Made by a program: the position numbers and the translations under genes. A stretch of 64,000 nt of DNA from Ganoderma boninense (lineage: Eukaryota; Basidiomycota; Agaricomycetes; Polyporales; Polyporaceae): NCBI GenBank assembly GCA_002900995.3, contig CM035307.1:1550001-1614000 (forward strand), in the 5' to 3' direction. How positions within the stretch are numbered: position 1 is the first letter of the stretch; every line of letters starts with the position of its first letter. This document shows, in pieces, positions 22,942 through 34,995 of the stretch. The notes under the pieces are model-generated. The model made no database searches. It was not told where the DNA came from and was given only the letters and a program-made list of their open reading frames with translations.

Positions 22942-23366
22942 GGCAGTGGAAGGGGTTTTTGCTAGCGAATACGTGGCATAGGCGTACAAACGAAGCGAGC
23001 GGACGGGAAAGAAACGTTGGACGACCGACGCGTCCAGGTGCGAGTCGGAGAAACAGCGACGGCGTCGCGACGAACCCCGCATCCGGCGTGCGGCCCGAGG
23101 AAGCTCCGGCACGGTCCCGTGGTCCCGTGGATCTGAGATTGTGCAGAATACGAACACGTGATCTTGACGTGATATGTGACGTCGCGGGGAGATCGGCGCT
23201 CTGGCTGGAGCTCGAGTGAGACGCGTCCCCGAATCCGGTCTGAGATGAGCCAAAACTCGGGTGCGAATCCCCGTCCTACCTCCTTCTCCACCCACTCCAT
23301 ATCGCCCCGTATCGACCCCATCTAGCACCCCCACGCTCTCCTTGACACCGATCGTTGCGCGGCACC
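22942..23366. promoter_or_regulatory. Shared divergent promoter region
   Basis: 425 bp between the start codons of the PABS-like gene (minus) and the glycogen branching enzyme (plus). No TATA box seen; the plus-strand side is CT-rich. Confidence 0.45.
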
Positions 23367-25790
23367 ATGCCTACCGAGCCCCTCGACAAGAAGACCGTCC
23401 TAGCCGTCGATCCCTGGCTCGAACAACATGCCGACCACATCGTCTTCCGCCACAGTCTTTTCAAGAAGTGGAAGGACACCATAGAAAATGCAGAGGGCGG
23501 ATACGACAAGTTCACCAAGGGCTATCGTGCCTTCGGCTTCAACATCGCCGAGGACGGCACCATGACCTACCGCGAGTGGGCCCCGAACGCGAAGGAGGCG
23601 GTCTTGATCGGCGAGTTCAGTGAGTTGACAACCTTTTGGTATTCTGCACGGCATTTTATTCGTTCTGCTGTCAGATAAGTGGAACAGGATATCCCATCCC
23701 ATGACGAAGAACCAGTATGGAGTCTGGGAGATTACTATTCCTCCACAAGATGGCAAATGTGCCATCCCCCATGATTCCAAGATCAAGGTGCTGTCTATGG
23801 GTGCTTCTCGAGAACGCGTAAAATCTCACTGCGCGTTCTGCAGATATCCATGATTGTGAACAGTGGCGAGCGTATCGAGCGCATTCCTGCTTGGATCCAA
23901 CGTGTCACCCAAGACCTCACTGTCTCTCCCGTGTACGAGGCGCGGTTCTGGAATCCCCCTGCGGAGGAGCTCTACCACTTCAAGCATCCTCGCCCATCCC
24001 CTCCGAGCAGTCTCCGCATTTATGAAGCACACGTCGGGATCTCTACAACCGAACACCGCGTCGGCACCTATAAGGAATTCACCCAGAATATTCTTCCTCG
24101 CATCCGGGACCTAGGCTATAACACTATCCAGCTGATGGCTGTTATGGAGCATGCCTATTATGCTTGTAAGCGTGGCCATGTAACTACTCTCCGAAATACG
24201 CTCATCTTCTGCCGCAATAGCTTTCGGTTACCAGGTCACCAACTTTTTCGCTGCCAGTTCCCGTTATGGTACCCCCGAGGAACTGAAAGAGCTCATCGAC
24301 ACCGCGCACAGCATGGGTATCACAGTTCTGCTTGACATCGTCCATTCCCATGCATGCAAGAACGTGCTTGATGGCCTTAATCTCTTTGATGCTACGGACC
24401 ACTTATACTTCCATGAGGGCGCACGTGGACGGCATGAGCTTTGGGACAGCCGGTTGTTCAACTATGGGCATCACGAAGTCCTCCGATTTCTGCTCAGTAA
24501 CCTCCGCTTCTGGATGGAAGAGTACCAGTTTGACGGTTTCCGGTTCGACGGTGTTACAAGCATGATGTATCACCACCACGGCATTGGAGCCGGCTTTTCT
24601 GGAGGGTACCATGAATACTTTGGTTCGTCAGCTGACTTGGAGGCCATCGTTTACCTTATGCTGGTGAGTCTCGACATTTACTGGACCGTCCCAGCTTATT
24701 CAACCTTTGCTAGGCCAACGATGCCGTCCACTCACTCTACCCTGGCTCGATTACAGTCGCAGAGGACGTGTCAGGTATGCCTCTCCTCTGTGTCCCCGTC
24801 TCAAAAGGTGGCGTTGGATTCGACTACCGCTTGTCGATGGCGATCCCCGACATGTGGATCAAGCTATTCAAGCACAAGAAGGATGATGAATGGGATATGG
24901 GCAATATCGTGCACACGCTCACGAACCGTCGGTATGGGGAGCGGAGTATCGCTTATGCAGAGAGCCACGACCAGGCCCTCGTCGGCGACAAGACACTCGC
25001 GTTCTGGCTCATGGACAAGGAAATGTACACGCATATGTCGGATCTCACAGAGTACACACCGGTCATTGCCAGAGGTATCGCTTTGCACAAGATGATCCGG
25101 TAAGTCGTCCCTGGTGGCTCAGAATTATTTATACTCACCTCATTTGCAGACTGCTCGTCCACTCCTTAGGTGGTGAGGGTTACTTGAACTTTGAGGGTAA
25201 CGAGTTTGGACACCCCGAGGTCAGTCATTGGTTCCTCGTGCGTATGGAATATGCGCTGAGAGTACTCCTCTTAGTGGCTCGACTTCCCCCGTGAAGGAAA
25301 CAACAACTCCTTCCAATACGCACGTCGACAGTGGAACGTTGTCGATGACCAGCTCCTGCGGTACAAGTACCTGAACGAGTTCGACAAGGTGATGAACCAC
25401 ACCGAAGAGAAGTATGGTTGGCTTCACGCCGAGCCAGCCTACGTCTCGCTCAAGCACGAGGTCGACAAAGTCATCGTGTTCGAGCGCGCGGGCCTTCTCT
25501 TCGTCTTCAACTTCCACCCTACACAGTCGTTCTCCGACTACCGCGTAGGTGTGGAGCAGGCGGGCGACTACGAGGTGGTGCTGAGCAGCGATGAAAAGCG
25601 CTTCGGCGGGTTCGAGAACGTGGTGCTTGGGGGAACGTTCCGGACGACGCCAATGGAGTGGAACGAGAGGAAGAACTGGACGCAGGTAAGTGGGCTTCGG
25701 AGCGCCGGATTGGATGGACCATCGTCTGAGGGCCTGGCATTGCAGGTATACATCCCGTCTCGTACTGCCATCGTGCTTGCCAGGAAGTGA
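23367..25790 (+). CDS. GLC3: 1,4-alpha-glucan (glycogen) branching enzyme
   Basis: Creates alpha-1,6 branches in glycogen in the cytosol (GH13, CBM48-containing). The N-terminal CBM48 part shows [20 protein letters not shown]. The barrel has [10 protein letters not shown], the [13 protein letters not shown] strand, nucleophile Asp in [13 protein letters not shown], acid/base Glu in [10 protein letters not shown], and the stabilising Asp in [14 protein letters not shown], then [14 protein letters not shown]. The C-terminal beta domain has [17 protein letters not shown] and ends [12 protein letters not shown]. The ATG at 23367 is chosen for context (GGCACCATGCC) and because the protein begins like family members. 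Introns lie near 23623-23680, 23788-23843, 24164-24220, 24664-24714, 25101-25150, 25219-25275 and 25686-25745. Full family length. Confidence 0.96.
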
Positions 25791-26315
25791 AGAAGGGAAA
25801 GATGGTTTGTCCGTGGCGGCTTTTCTGAACCGTATTGGATGCGCTCGTCCCGAAGGTTGCAGAGATGGAAACTGTACAATATAGTTGACTTGCTCTTTAC
25901 AACGACAATTTCGACGGTTTCCTTATGCTCAAGAAGCCCTAGAAGATTCATTCAAAGAGCGCTTACGCATGCTGTGTTGAGTGAGAATGACATCATTGAC
26001 TACTTGCCGCGCAGCTAGAGGGTGGGTACGTCTGGACCCTGGTACAGCGAGGGTCGGACCAGGTCTGTCTCTCTCTGCGCATCCTTGAACTGCTCTTGGG
26101 CCGCACACCAATCGTATCTGGTGGGGCTGGCTAGACCAGGCACACCCCTTCTGCGAGCCACGGCTGCTCTCGTAACTCGACGGCATCTTTGAACTTCCCA
26201 GCTCTCACGAGGCTTCTCGCGCTCCGGCTTCGGACTCTAGCCTCTTCCCAAGACGCTATCACCAGGACTACCCCGCCTCTTCATGCTCCCTATCTCCTTC
26301 TGAGCGACCACCACC
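25791..26315. other. Intergenic region
   Basis: 3' flank of the branching enzyme and promoter of the M28 peptidase gene. CT-rich just before 26316. No gene or clear TATA box seen. Confidence 0.45.
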
Positions 26316-29300
26316 ATGGCCGACCTCGACGAAAAGAAGAGAGGCCAACTCGTTGACGAGATCCCCGTTCCCGTTGCTGCAGTACCCCCTCCGACTCGCC
26401 GCTCTCCCTGGCGCCGAGTCGTCTTGCGTTTCGTAGTGTTCGCCGTTTTCTTCACATGGCTCTTCCGTGCTGCGCACCGCTGGTCCAACGCAGGAGCCGA
26501 GAGGGAGCTGGAGGTGCATGGGGGAAAATGGATGTCGCGCGTGTTCGGTGACGAGGTGTGGAGGCGACACCACCACAAGGTGCTGCACGGCAAGAAGGCA
26601 GAAAAGCTGTTCCTGTGCGTTCCCACTCATTCATTGCGAGGGCCCCATGTCAAAACGTCTATCTGACTCGGACCCGCCATCCCTTGTCGTGTGCGCGATG
26701 TTGGCAGGTCCGTCCCGAACGCGGAGAGTGCGCTCGCCGCATCCCGCCAGTATGCCACCAAGCCGCATATGGCCGGGTCGCCTGGAGACTTTGAGACCGC
26801 GCTGGACTTTCTGCATCTCCTCCAGACTGAGCTTGGAGTTGGCGCATCCGGCACGCTTCCTCTGTACTCAGCCGGGACGCCAGAGTCGCGCAATGCTACC
26901 CTTGGAATCCCGAGCCTGAAGAAGCCGGCGGCATGGATCGACACATACTATCCGATCATGAACACGCCTCTCGATCATAGCTTGGAGATCCTAGATGACG
27001 ACGGCAACATGGTCGCGAAGGCCGAGCTTGAGGAGGTCGCGGATGGGACAGACCCCGAAGCGGGCAAATACTTTGACGCAGTCACCACCTGGCATGGGCT
27101 CAGTCGCGGCGGCTCTGCCAAGGGCAAGCTTGTGTATGCGAACTACGGGAGGAAGGAGGACTACGACGCGCTAGTTGAGCAGGGTGCGTCCCTCCTTCCG
27201 TCCGCTTCGCCGGAATGCTTCTTACGCCTGGTTAGGTGTTGACCTTAATGGTACGATTGTGATCACCCGCTATGGGGGCATCTTCCGTGGCCTCAAGGTT
27301 CGTACCCCATTACGTCGCGTGTCTGTCGCGTCCATTGAGGTTGCTGCAATAGGTCAAAGGTGCTCAAGAGCGTGGCGCGGCTGCCTGCTTAATCTACTCC
27401 GATCCGCGCGATGACGGCACCGTCACCGTCGAGAATGGCTACGCTCCGTAAGCTCTATCTGCGAAGACAGAACAGCTTCGTTCCCGCTCATTCCCCACTC
27501 CCGTGAAGGTACCCGTATGGGCCTGCAAGAAACCCGAACTCCGTGCAGAGGGGCAGCACCCAGTTCTTGTCGATCTACCCGGGGTAAGTCTTCGTCTGTT
27601 AGAAATTCTCATTTGTCACTCACGCCCACGATATGTATATAAAGAGACCCTACTACCCCTGGCTACCCGTCGTACGAGAACAGCACTCGCACGAACGGCA
27701 CCAATATTCCCACTATTCCCAGTCTCCCTATCTCGTGGGCCAACGCTCAGTTCCTTTTGAAAGAAATCCAAGAGGGTGGACTGAATCGGACGATCTCTCT
27801 GGTCAACAATGGTGCATGCCAATGCTCGGTTTAAATGACGAGCTTGATCACTAACCTGCTAGAATAGTTGACGACAAGGTCATGCCTATCTGGAACGTCC
27901 TCGGTGTCATCCCTGGGCACATTAAGGATGAAGTCGTCGTAGTTGGAAACCATCGCGATGGTACGATAGTTCCTATTCCCTTTTTTCTCGTGGCTAATAA
28001 ACGCCTTCTAGCTTGGGTCATGGGTGCCGTCGACCCCTCATCAGGGACCTCATCCGTGCACGAGGTCGTCCGTGGGCTTGGGGCGCTCCTCAGGCACGGA
28101 TGGACCCCCCTCCGTACAGTCGTCATTGCTAGTTGGGATGCCGAAGAGTACGGCCTCATCGGCAGCACAGAGTGGGGCGAGGACTTCGAAGATTGGATCA
28201 ATGAGCATGTCGTGGCATACCTGAACCTTGGTACGTCCTCAAGCTTATGTCCCAACATGCGTCCTCCAGGTGAACGCAGCCTCCGGATGACGCGTGTAGG
28301 GGGTGCGTGTGGGACGTGGTATTGACTCTTGGCTTGTGTAGATGGCTCTGTTTCCGGCTCGCGTTTCCGCGCTCAGGCAACACCCTCGCTCGCACACTTC
28401 CTTCGCGCGGCTGCTGAGGACGTCCCGCATCCGACGCAGCCTGGAAAGACGCTCTGGGATGCAACTAAGGACAACGGTGTGCTGACCGGTGACCGCATTG
28501 ATGCTGAGGTGCTCAGTATGTTCACGGAGGCTGAGGCGGAACTGGCGGTTTCCGGCACTGGTGTCGGCGTTCTTGGTTCTGGAAGCGACTACACGGTCTT
28601 TGTGCAGCGCAGTGGGGTATGTGCTTCATTATTTAGCTTCCATGGGCGTAACTGACTTGTGTTCCAGGTTGCTTCGGCTCAAGGGAGCTTCGGTTCGACG
28701 CTGCAGGACCCTGTGTACCACTACCACTCCGTGTTCGACTCTGAAAGATGGATGGAGGTATATGGTGATCCTGGGTTCTTCAGACACGTCGCTGTCGCCA
28801 AGTTCCTGGGACTGGAGACCATCCGCCTCGCAGACTCGATCGTTCTCCCGATCAACACCACCCACCACGCAGTCGAGCTCGAGCGATACCTCGAAAAGTC
28901 AGTCAGATAGCCGAACTTCCACATTATGTACTCATTCCTCTTTCTTAGGGTCGAGTCGCTTGCCGTGACCACGTCGCTCAACGTCGACTTCTCCGACCTC
29001 CGACACGCCATTCGCCAGCTCCAGAAGGCGAGCGCCCAACTCGACCATGAGAAGATAAAGGCCGAGCACAAGCTCAAGAAGCTCCTCCACAAGTTCGCCC
29101 GCCGCCACTTCGTCCGCCGCGTCCTCCGCGAGAAATTCTGCCAGCTCAAGCGCTTCTTCGGTCGGGACTGTGCGCCCTTCCGCGACGGCGGGTCTGGCAT
29201 GTCCGCGGCCACAGTCGCATCAGCCGACAAGACCACGTTCGAGTGTTCGGCGATGGTGTCGAAGGGCAGGAATGGGAACGGATTGCTTCCCTTCCAGCCG

Positions 29301-29760
29301 CACGTCGGACGCGCGCCTGCGTGGGCGAGGGAGCAGCACGAGCGCGAGATGGGCGAGGAGGCGGGAGCCCTGCACAAGCACAAGCATGACCATGACAAGC
29401 ACAGGGACCACAAGAAGCGGTTCCCGCACAAGAAGTTCAAGAAGGCGGTCAAGCACATCCGCGAGGTGAACCAGAAGCTCAAGCTCTTCGAGCGTGGCTT
29501 CATCCACGAGGACGGCATCAAGGACCGCGAGTGGTACCGCAACCTTGACGTCGCTCCGGGCAAGTGGCTGGGTGAGTGCCCTTTTTGCCCTGTCTTGAGT
29601 TCGTGAGCTGACGGTGCGGTGGTGCTTAGGGTATGGCGCTACGACGTTCCCGGCTCTGACTGAGGCAATCACGATCGAGAACAATGCCACTCTTGCCGAA
29701 TACGAAGCGGAAAGGCTGCAGAAGCTCGTTGAGAAGCTTACACACGTTATCAAGGCATAG
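26316..29760 (+). CDS. M28 zinc metallopeptidase, glutamate-carboxypeptidase-II / Vps70-like type II membrane protein
   Basis: Architecture of the transferrin-receptor/GCPII family: a short cytosolic tail, a membrane segment (VVLRFVVFAVFFTWLF, residues ~35-50), a protease-associated domain (GTIVITRYGGIFRGLK, ACLIYSDPRDDG), the M28 catalytic domain and a helical dimerisation domain. Zinc ligands are visible in NHRDAWVMGAVDP (His, Asp), ASWDAEEYGLIGS (Glu), AYLNLDGSVSG (Asp) and YHYHSVFDS (His). The intron CATCGCGATG|GTACGA..TTCTAG|CTTGGG rebuilds HRDAW. The C-terminal domain (from 28950) carries an unusually basic insertion with a His/Lys/Asp run around 29376-29450. The protein ends KLTHVIKA at 29760. 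The yeast relative Vps70 is linked to vacuolar sorting; the substrate here is unknown. Confidence 0.92.
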
Positions 29761-29981
29761 GACGGAAAATGTATGAATTAATTGATCCCAGTGTATATAA
29801 ACGGTCTACATTCCATGGAGCCGGTGTGCCAACAGGACGAGGGCGGCGAAAAGGTATAAATCGGGAGTAAGATTCGAAGACAAACCGAGAAAACCGGCTA
29901 GGGAGTAGTATGGAGGAGAGACACAGGTATCACGAGGAGAGGTATATGTGGACCAGCCACGCACGAATTATCAGCTCCCGT
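29761..29981. other. Convergent 3' flanks
   Basis: Between the peptidase stop codon and the 3' end of the Ser-rich gene. No gene seen. Confidence 0.4.
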
Positions 29982-32769
29982 TCACGCGAAACGCTGGCTC
30001 TTGAACGTCAATGCTCCAATCGTGGGTTGGCGGGGGCGCTTCACGCCAGCCGTGAAGGGCGAGGCAGGAGCACGAGGAACGGGAGTGGGAACGGAAGCTG
30101 GAACGGGAACCTCTGGGCCCTTTTCGGTGCAGTTGACACGAACCTTGTAGGACCCGGGCAGGAAGGGCGACGGGGTGCCTTGCACGTTGGAGCTCCCAGG
30201 CTCAGGCTGGCAAGTTCTGCTGAACGAGTGGCTGGCCTGCGAGAAGGAAAGACGTGAAGGACCAGCCGCCGCCGAACCGGAGAACGAGAACGACGCGAGT
30301 CCGGAGCTGGGCTGCGGCAGAGAGCATGGACCAGAAGAAGGCGCGCTCGGGCCTGAGTCGAATTGTCCGCCAGTCCAAGGTCCACCAAACTCTTTCCTGA
30401 AGGGTTGGGCGTTCCGCCCTCCGGAACGCGAAGCGCGGCGGAGTGGCGAAGAGATTCTGGGGGATCGAGGTCGTCCGACCAGACATTGGCCCAGCGAGTG
30501 AAAATGCAGGACCGAGGCGCGTGGGGACCGTGAACTCGAAGCCTTGCCGGGGAACGTTTGTCGGGGGTTGAGGACGTGCAGTGTCCCTCGGATCCGCGCG
30601 GCCAGGGGTCTTGCTCACTGCTCGCGTCTTACCAAATGCACCGCTAGCCTTCTGGCTCTCCTCGTCGCTGGATAGAACAGCTTCCGTCTCCTCAGGCCTA
30701 GGGGGTGTCGATCCAGACGTCGTTGTGCCATCGCTGCTGATGCTGGGCACGGAGGCCTCTTTGTCCTGAATACCACAGTTGCGAAGCATGTCTCGCAAAC
30801 GGTCTATGTCTGCGTCCACGCCGAACGTGAATGGGCCTCTCACAGAACCCGAGCTAGGCGAAGACTCGCTCTGCGTAGCAGGGGGCGCCGAGTCCGAGTC
30901 CGATGGCGTCTGACAACGTGCCCGCGGTGCCGGCGTCCAGACAGGTGCATTGGGGTTCAGGCCGCTGGTGGTCCTCGAATGGTGCTTAGGCCGGATCGAC
31001 GGCTCCTCAGAAGATGACGACGAGGTCATCTCGCCTTGACCTTCAGCATCGCGATCCGGAGTGCCAGGGCAGGTTTTCGGACCCCGGGACGTCTGTTCCA
31101 CCCAGGTGTTGACACGGTTGAGCCATTGGTGTGGGCCGTCCTCGAGGTTGGCTGCTTGACTCGGGACTGCCGGCAAAACATCGTCGCACTCTGGCTTCTG
31201 TTTCGGGAGACAACAGCTGAAGTAGGCACGGTCTGACGTGCTGGTTCGGCCTGGTCAGCGTCGGGGATCCGGGCGTCACCGCGGACCCAATGTTCAGCCC
31301 CTCGAGTACTCGATGCGGGACGAGTACTATTACGCCCTCGAGCATGGCTTCGCGACCTCGACCGTCGGTCAGCCGGAGACTTCGGCTCATCCCTGGCCAA
31401 CGCCCAGTTTGGGTTCTCTGCTGTGTGAGCCGCCTTCGGGCTGCTGCCGAGGCAGGACGAGCAGAAACATCCGGTGCCAGCGCCCAATTCGGTCGCTCCG
31501 CCGTATGAGGCGTGCCAGCTCTCACCGGGGTGCAGGATGCAGATGCGGGAGGTATGACCTGAAGGCTCACGGAACGAGAGACAGAAGGCGTGGGGAATTT
31601 CGATGGACAGGCAGAGCCAGAAGCGGAGGAGAGAGGTCTACGGAGGATATCGGATGCCATGCCGGATGCTGCAACGCAAGCTGCTTCGAGGGTTAGTTTC
31701 ACCATGGTACGGCGTATGGGCATAACTCACATTGGTCGCATCTGCGTAAGTGCTTGCAGAAGGGACCACGCTCGTCGCGACGGTAGACATTGGCTGAGCC
31801 TCGGCTTCGTGTCCGTCCTTGTGTTCGTCACCAACATCCTGGCTCTCTCCCTGTTGGTGGACAGAATCCGAAGACAACAAAGGCTCGACGACGAATGGCA
31901 CGAAGTCTGACGCCGATGAGGCAGGGGTAGACAGACCTGGCCCAGGGACTTCATGAGGTGCAGATTGACCCAGACTTTGGACAAAACCGTCATCGGCTGG
32001 TGATGATACAGATATCGACGCTTCAGGACATGAGGTAACCGAGCACGTCGTCGTGATGTCTTTGGTTGGAGGATTATTCAACGAGGGCGAGCCAAAACAT
32101 GAGCTGGGGTAAGAAGAGCCGAAAGACGAGAAGGACAGGGCCCGCACACGAAGGAGGTTGGGCAAGCTTTGCGTGGATAGATCCTGAGCACCGGCTTCAT
32201 CGGCTTCCGTGATGTCAAAAAGCATGCCCTGCGTAGGCTGCGACTCCACGATAGGCATGTCAGGAAGTCCGGTGCAGGATGGTGCCTTGGAAGGGGAAAC
32301 TGTGTCTTCAAAATGCTCTATCTGTGACGGAAGTTAGTTGAATTGAGGAACGAAAGGGTATAGATGTTGAACACTTGCAAAACGCTGCTTCGGTGATACC
32401 CCGTCTTCGGAGTGACCCAAGAACGGCGTCTGGTGCAAAGGTGTTTGGAAGATCTCGTCTGCGTCATCTGCGTCGTCCTCTGGGTTCACTGCCACAGCAG
32501 TAGTATGTCCAAAGGCGTAAGCGTCGCCGGATTCAGATGACGGTTTGTGGACATTTGACGGATAGTCGACGGCTTGACTCGCCCCGCTGAGTCCGCCTGG
32601 GACCCCACCGGGAAGGACAGGGTAATTCTCAACCTCATGGCTTTCAGTGCGCTTCCCCTCCTCTCAGCACCAGAGCCGAACAGAAAGAAAGCGCGCGACT
32701 CACAGTGACTCGGGCAGCTTGCTGGGACGATGTCTCGGATTCCTGTGAAGTAGGGATTAGCGGGTTCAT
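29982..32769 (-). CDS. Ser/Pro-rich, probably disordered protein of unknown function
   Basis: No family recognised. A start at 32769 (MNPLIPTSQESETSSQQAA) splices at GTCACT|GTGAGT to EVENYPVLPGG-containing sequence. It then passes through ...VSPKQRFA|IEHFEDTVSPSKAP to a 200-residue Ser-rich segment ending STYADATN|GTGAGT. Further in, several SP/TP sites and the stretch FGVDADIDRLRDMLRNCGIQ (a possible short helix) stand out. The C-terminus is best read in the frame ending TIGALTFKSQRFA, with TGA-side stop at 29982. Between 30400 and 31500 the plausible coding frame changes at least twice without a clear intron, so the model is approximate (see findings). The exon joins around 31690 and 31200 are unresolved. 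Confidence 0.55.
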
Positions 32770-33379
32770 TTCTTCTCAGGGACACGCCACGTACGTTGTG
32801 GGACCCGTCGTTCAAAGACGGCATACCCGTAACATTGTTGGCGAGAGAGTGGACAACTTTGATGTCCTCCACGTTGATTTTTCTGTCCCCAAGTGGCCTA
32901 CTGGGGAGGTCGACCTGGGACTCACGCCTAAAAAACAATCCGCGGCTGAGAACACGGATCAACATGGGACTGAGGAAGGGTGTATCGCGGATGGGTGCTG
33001 GGCGGGTGAGCGGATGGCGGGATGGAGAGCAGTGGCAAAGACGACGAACAGACGACGAAATAGAAATGGGCATCCGTCGCCGATTGTGGTTGGGTGAAGG
33101 GCGGCGTACCACTGTGACGTCGGCCTGCTCCCGAGGGGGCTGACACGAGAACGGGTCATACAGCTCTCTGCGGGCCCGACAAGGTTGGCATATACCTCGT
33201 CACAACTTCTTCGCGAATCACTCAGAAACCCTATCCATCAGCTGTGCTCACATCCGCCAAGAGCAAGCACCGATATAAATTACACCGACACGAAAACATG
33301 AGAAACACAGATCCAAGAATTTACCAACAACCTCCAAGACAGCTTTTCAGGTGAGGTTGCGCCTTGCACGTTTCGATAT
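32770..33379. other. Intergenic region
   Basis: Promoter of the Ser-rich gene and 3' flank of the SDR gene, both on minus. AT-rich with no convincing frame. Confidence 0.45.
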
Positions 33380-34995
33380 TCAGGCGACCTTCTTAAGCCT
33401 TCTTACCAAACTGTGAGACCGAGGCGCTGGTCCCTCTTCTGCCCTCCTGCCCGACACCTTCACAAACTCCTCCATAGCATAGTCGCACCCAGTAACCTGA
33501 GAGCATATCAGCACATCATGTTCCATCTAACCACACAACACATGCAGCTCACCCATTGCGCGAGATCCCGGAGGTAGCTTGGGAAGACATGGAGGTACGG
33601 CACAAAGTGGGCGTAGAAAGGCAGGTAGATCACGCGCGAGTGCTGTTCGTCCAACGCAGCGATGATCGCCTTCGCTATATCGACGGGCGGCAGACTCGGG
33701 AAGAAGAACTTGTACAGCCAGCTCTTCGGGTGGCGCACGGTCGAGAACAGCGGCGTCAAAATGTGCCCTGCGATGACAAGCGTGGTGCGCACGCTGGGTG
33801 CCTTGTAGACGTGGTCCAGCTCGTACCGGAGAGACTCGTGCAGGTTGATGAGCGCGGCCTTGGAGGCACCGTAGTCCGCTGTGGAGCAGTTCGGCGTCAG
33901 GAAAGAAGCTCATTTTGACGTGACAGGACGAGTGATGGACACGTACTCAACCGTGCCATGCCGACCATACCAGAGACCGAAGATACGTTGATCTTTGTGA
34001 CGTGTCAGTGGACATCCCATTCTGCCAGCATCGAGTACACTCACAATATGCCCCTTGTCCCTCTTGATCATCTCGGGGAGGAATGCCTTCAAGGTCCAGT
34101 AGTGTGCCAGTGTGTTGACCGAGAAGGTTCTGAAAGCCCTCAATTGGCATCACGGCAGAGCGATAGTATATGCTTACTGTTGAATGTCCTCGGGGCTCAG
34201 ATCCACCAACGTCTTGCCCTGTACCACACCAGCATTGTTGATAAGCATGGTGGGGTGACCAAGCTATTCAACAGGTTAACCATACGCTCGACGCTGCCGT
34301 AGATGAGACTGACCTCTTCAATCATTTGTTTGGAGACGCGTTCAACCTCTTCCCACTTGGATACATCACATTTGTAGTAGGTAATGTTGTCTTTCCAAAT
34401 GTCAGCCTGCGCCGAGGTTCCGCAGTAGGCAGGGGTTAGGAAGACTCACAATTCTCGGTTATGATTGGGTTCACATCCAACACAACAACCATGACATTGC
34501 GGACGGCAAGAGTGTTAGCGATGAGCTCCCCAATCCCAGACGAGCCTCCGGTAACGACGACAAGCTGGTCGCCCCAGTCCAAGCGCGGTGGTCCAAAGAG
34601 CAGGCTGCCTTGGTTCCGATGGAGGCGGGAGCACCACTTCAAGAACCCTGTACAAACACGCGGACTAAGAAGTCGATGAAGGAAGAAGGAGTGGGTGGAC
34701 TCACAGAATGTGGAGACAGCCACATTATGGAAACTGAAGAAGATCAGGGTCGGGTCGGGCCAGCGAGAACCCTGGAAGTAGAAAAAGAGCGGGATAAAGA
34801 AAGTGAAGAACGGGCCTAGAGAGTATCAGTGTCTGACGAAGTACGCGCAAGTATACAACTACGATGCTCACTGAATGCGGTGTATGCCAGGACTTTGACG
34901 ATCAGGTCGACGTCAAAGGAGTCGTAGAGCGGGTCCCAGAGATCGGAAATGGAGACGGTATTGGCAGCCTCGATGGTTTGTACAGGCCCGGACAT
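33380..34995 (-). CDS. Membrane-associated short-chain dehydrogenase/reductase (SDR16C / retinol-dehydrogenase-like)
   Basis: NAD(P)-dependent oxidoreductase probably acting on a lipid alcohol or ketone at the ER. From 34995 (MSGPVQTIEAANTVS) two N-terminal hydrophobic stretches are visible (VKVLAYTAF; then FFTFFIPLFFYF-like sequence). The Rossmann fold follows: VVTGGSSGIG (cofactor), CDVSKWEEVE, LINNAGVVQGK (NNAG), FSVNTLAHYWTLKAF, the catalytic Ser in NVSSVSG and YxxxK in ADYGASKAALI. A C-terminal hydrophobic/aromatic segment lies near 33560-33700 (LYKFFFPSLPPVDIAKAI, YLPFYAHFVPYLHVFP). The last exon reads VTGCDYAMEEF to RRLKKVA, with TGA at 33382-33380. About seven introns. Confidence 0.9.

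Noticed and set aside
28721..29563. 280-residue open frame on minus
   Set aside because: Antisense of the M28 peptidase C-terminal exons, whose sense frame matches the family.
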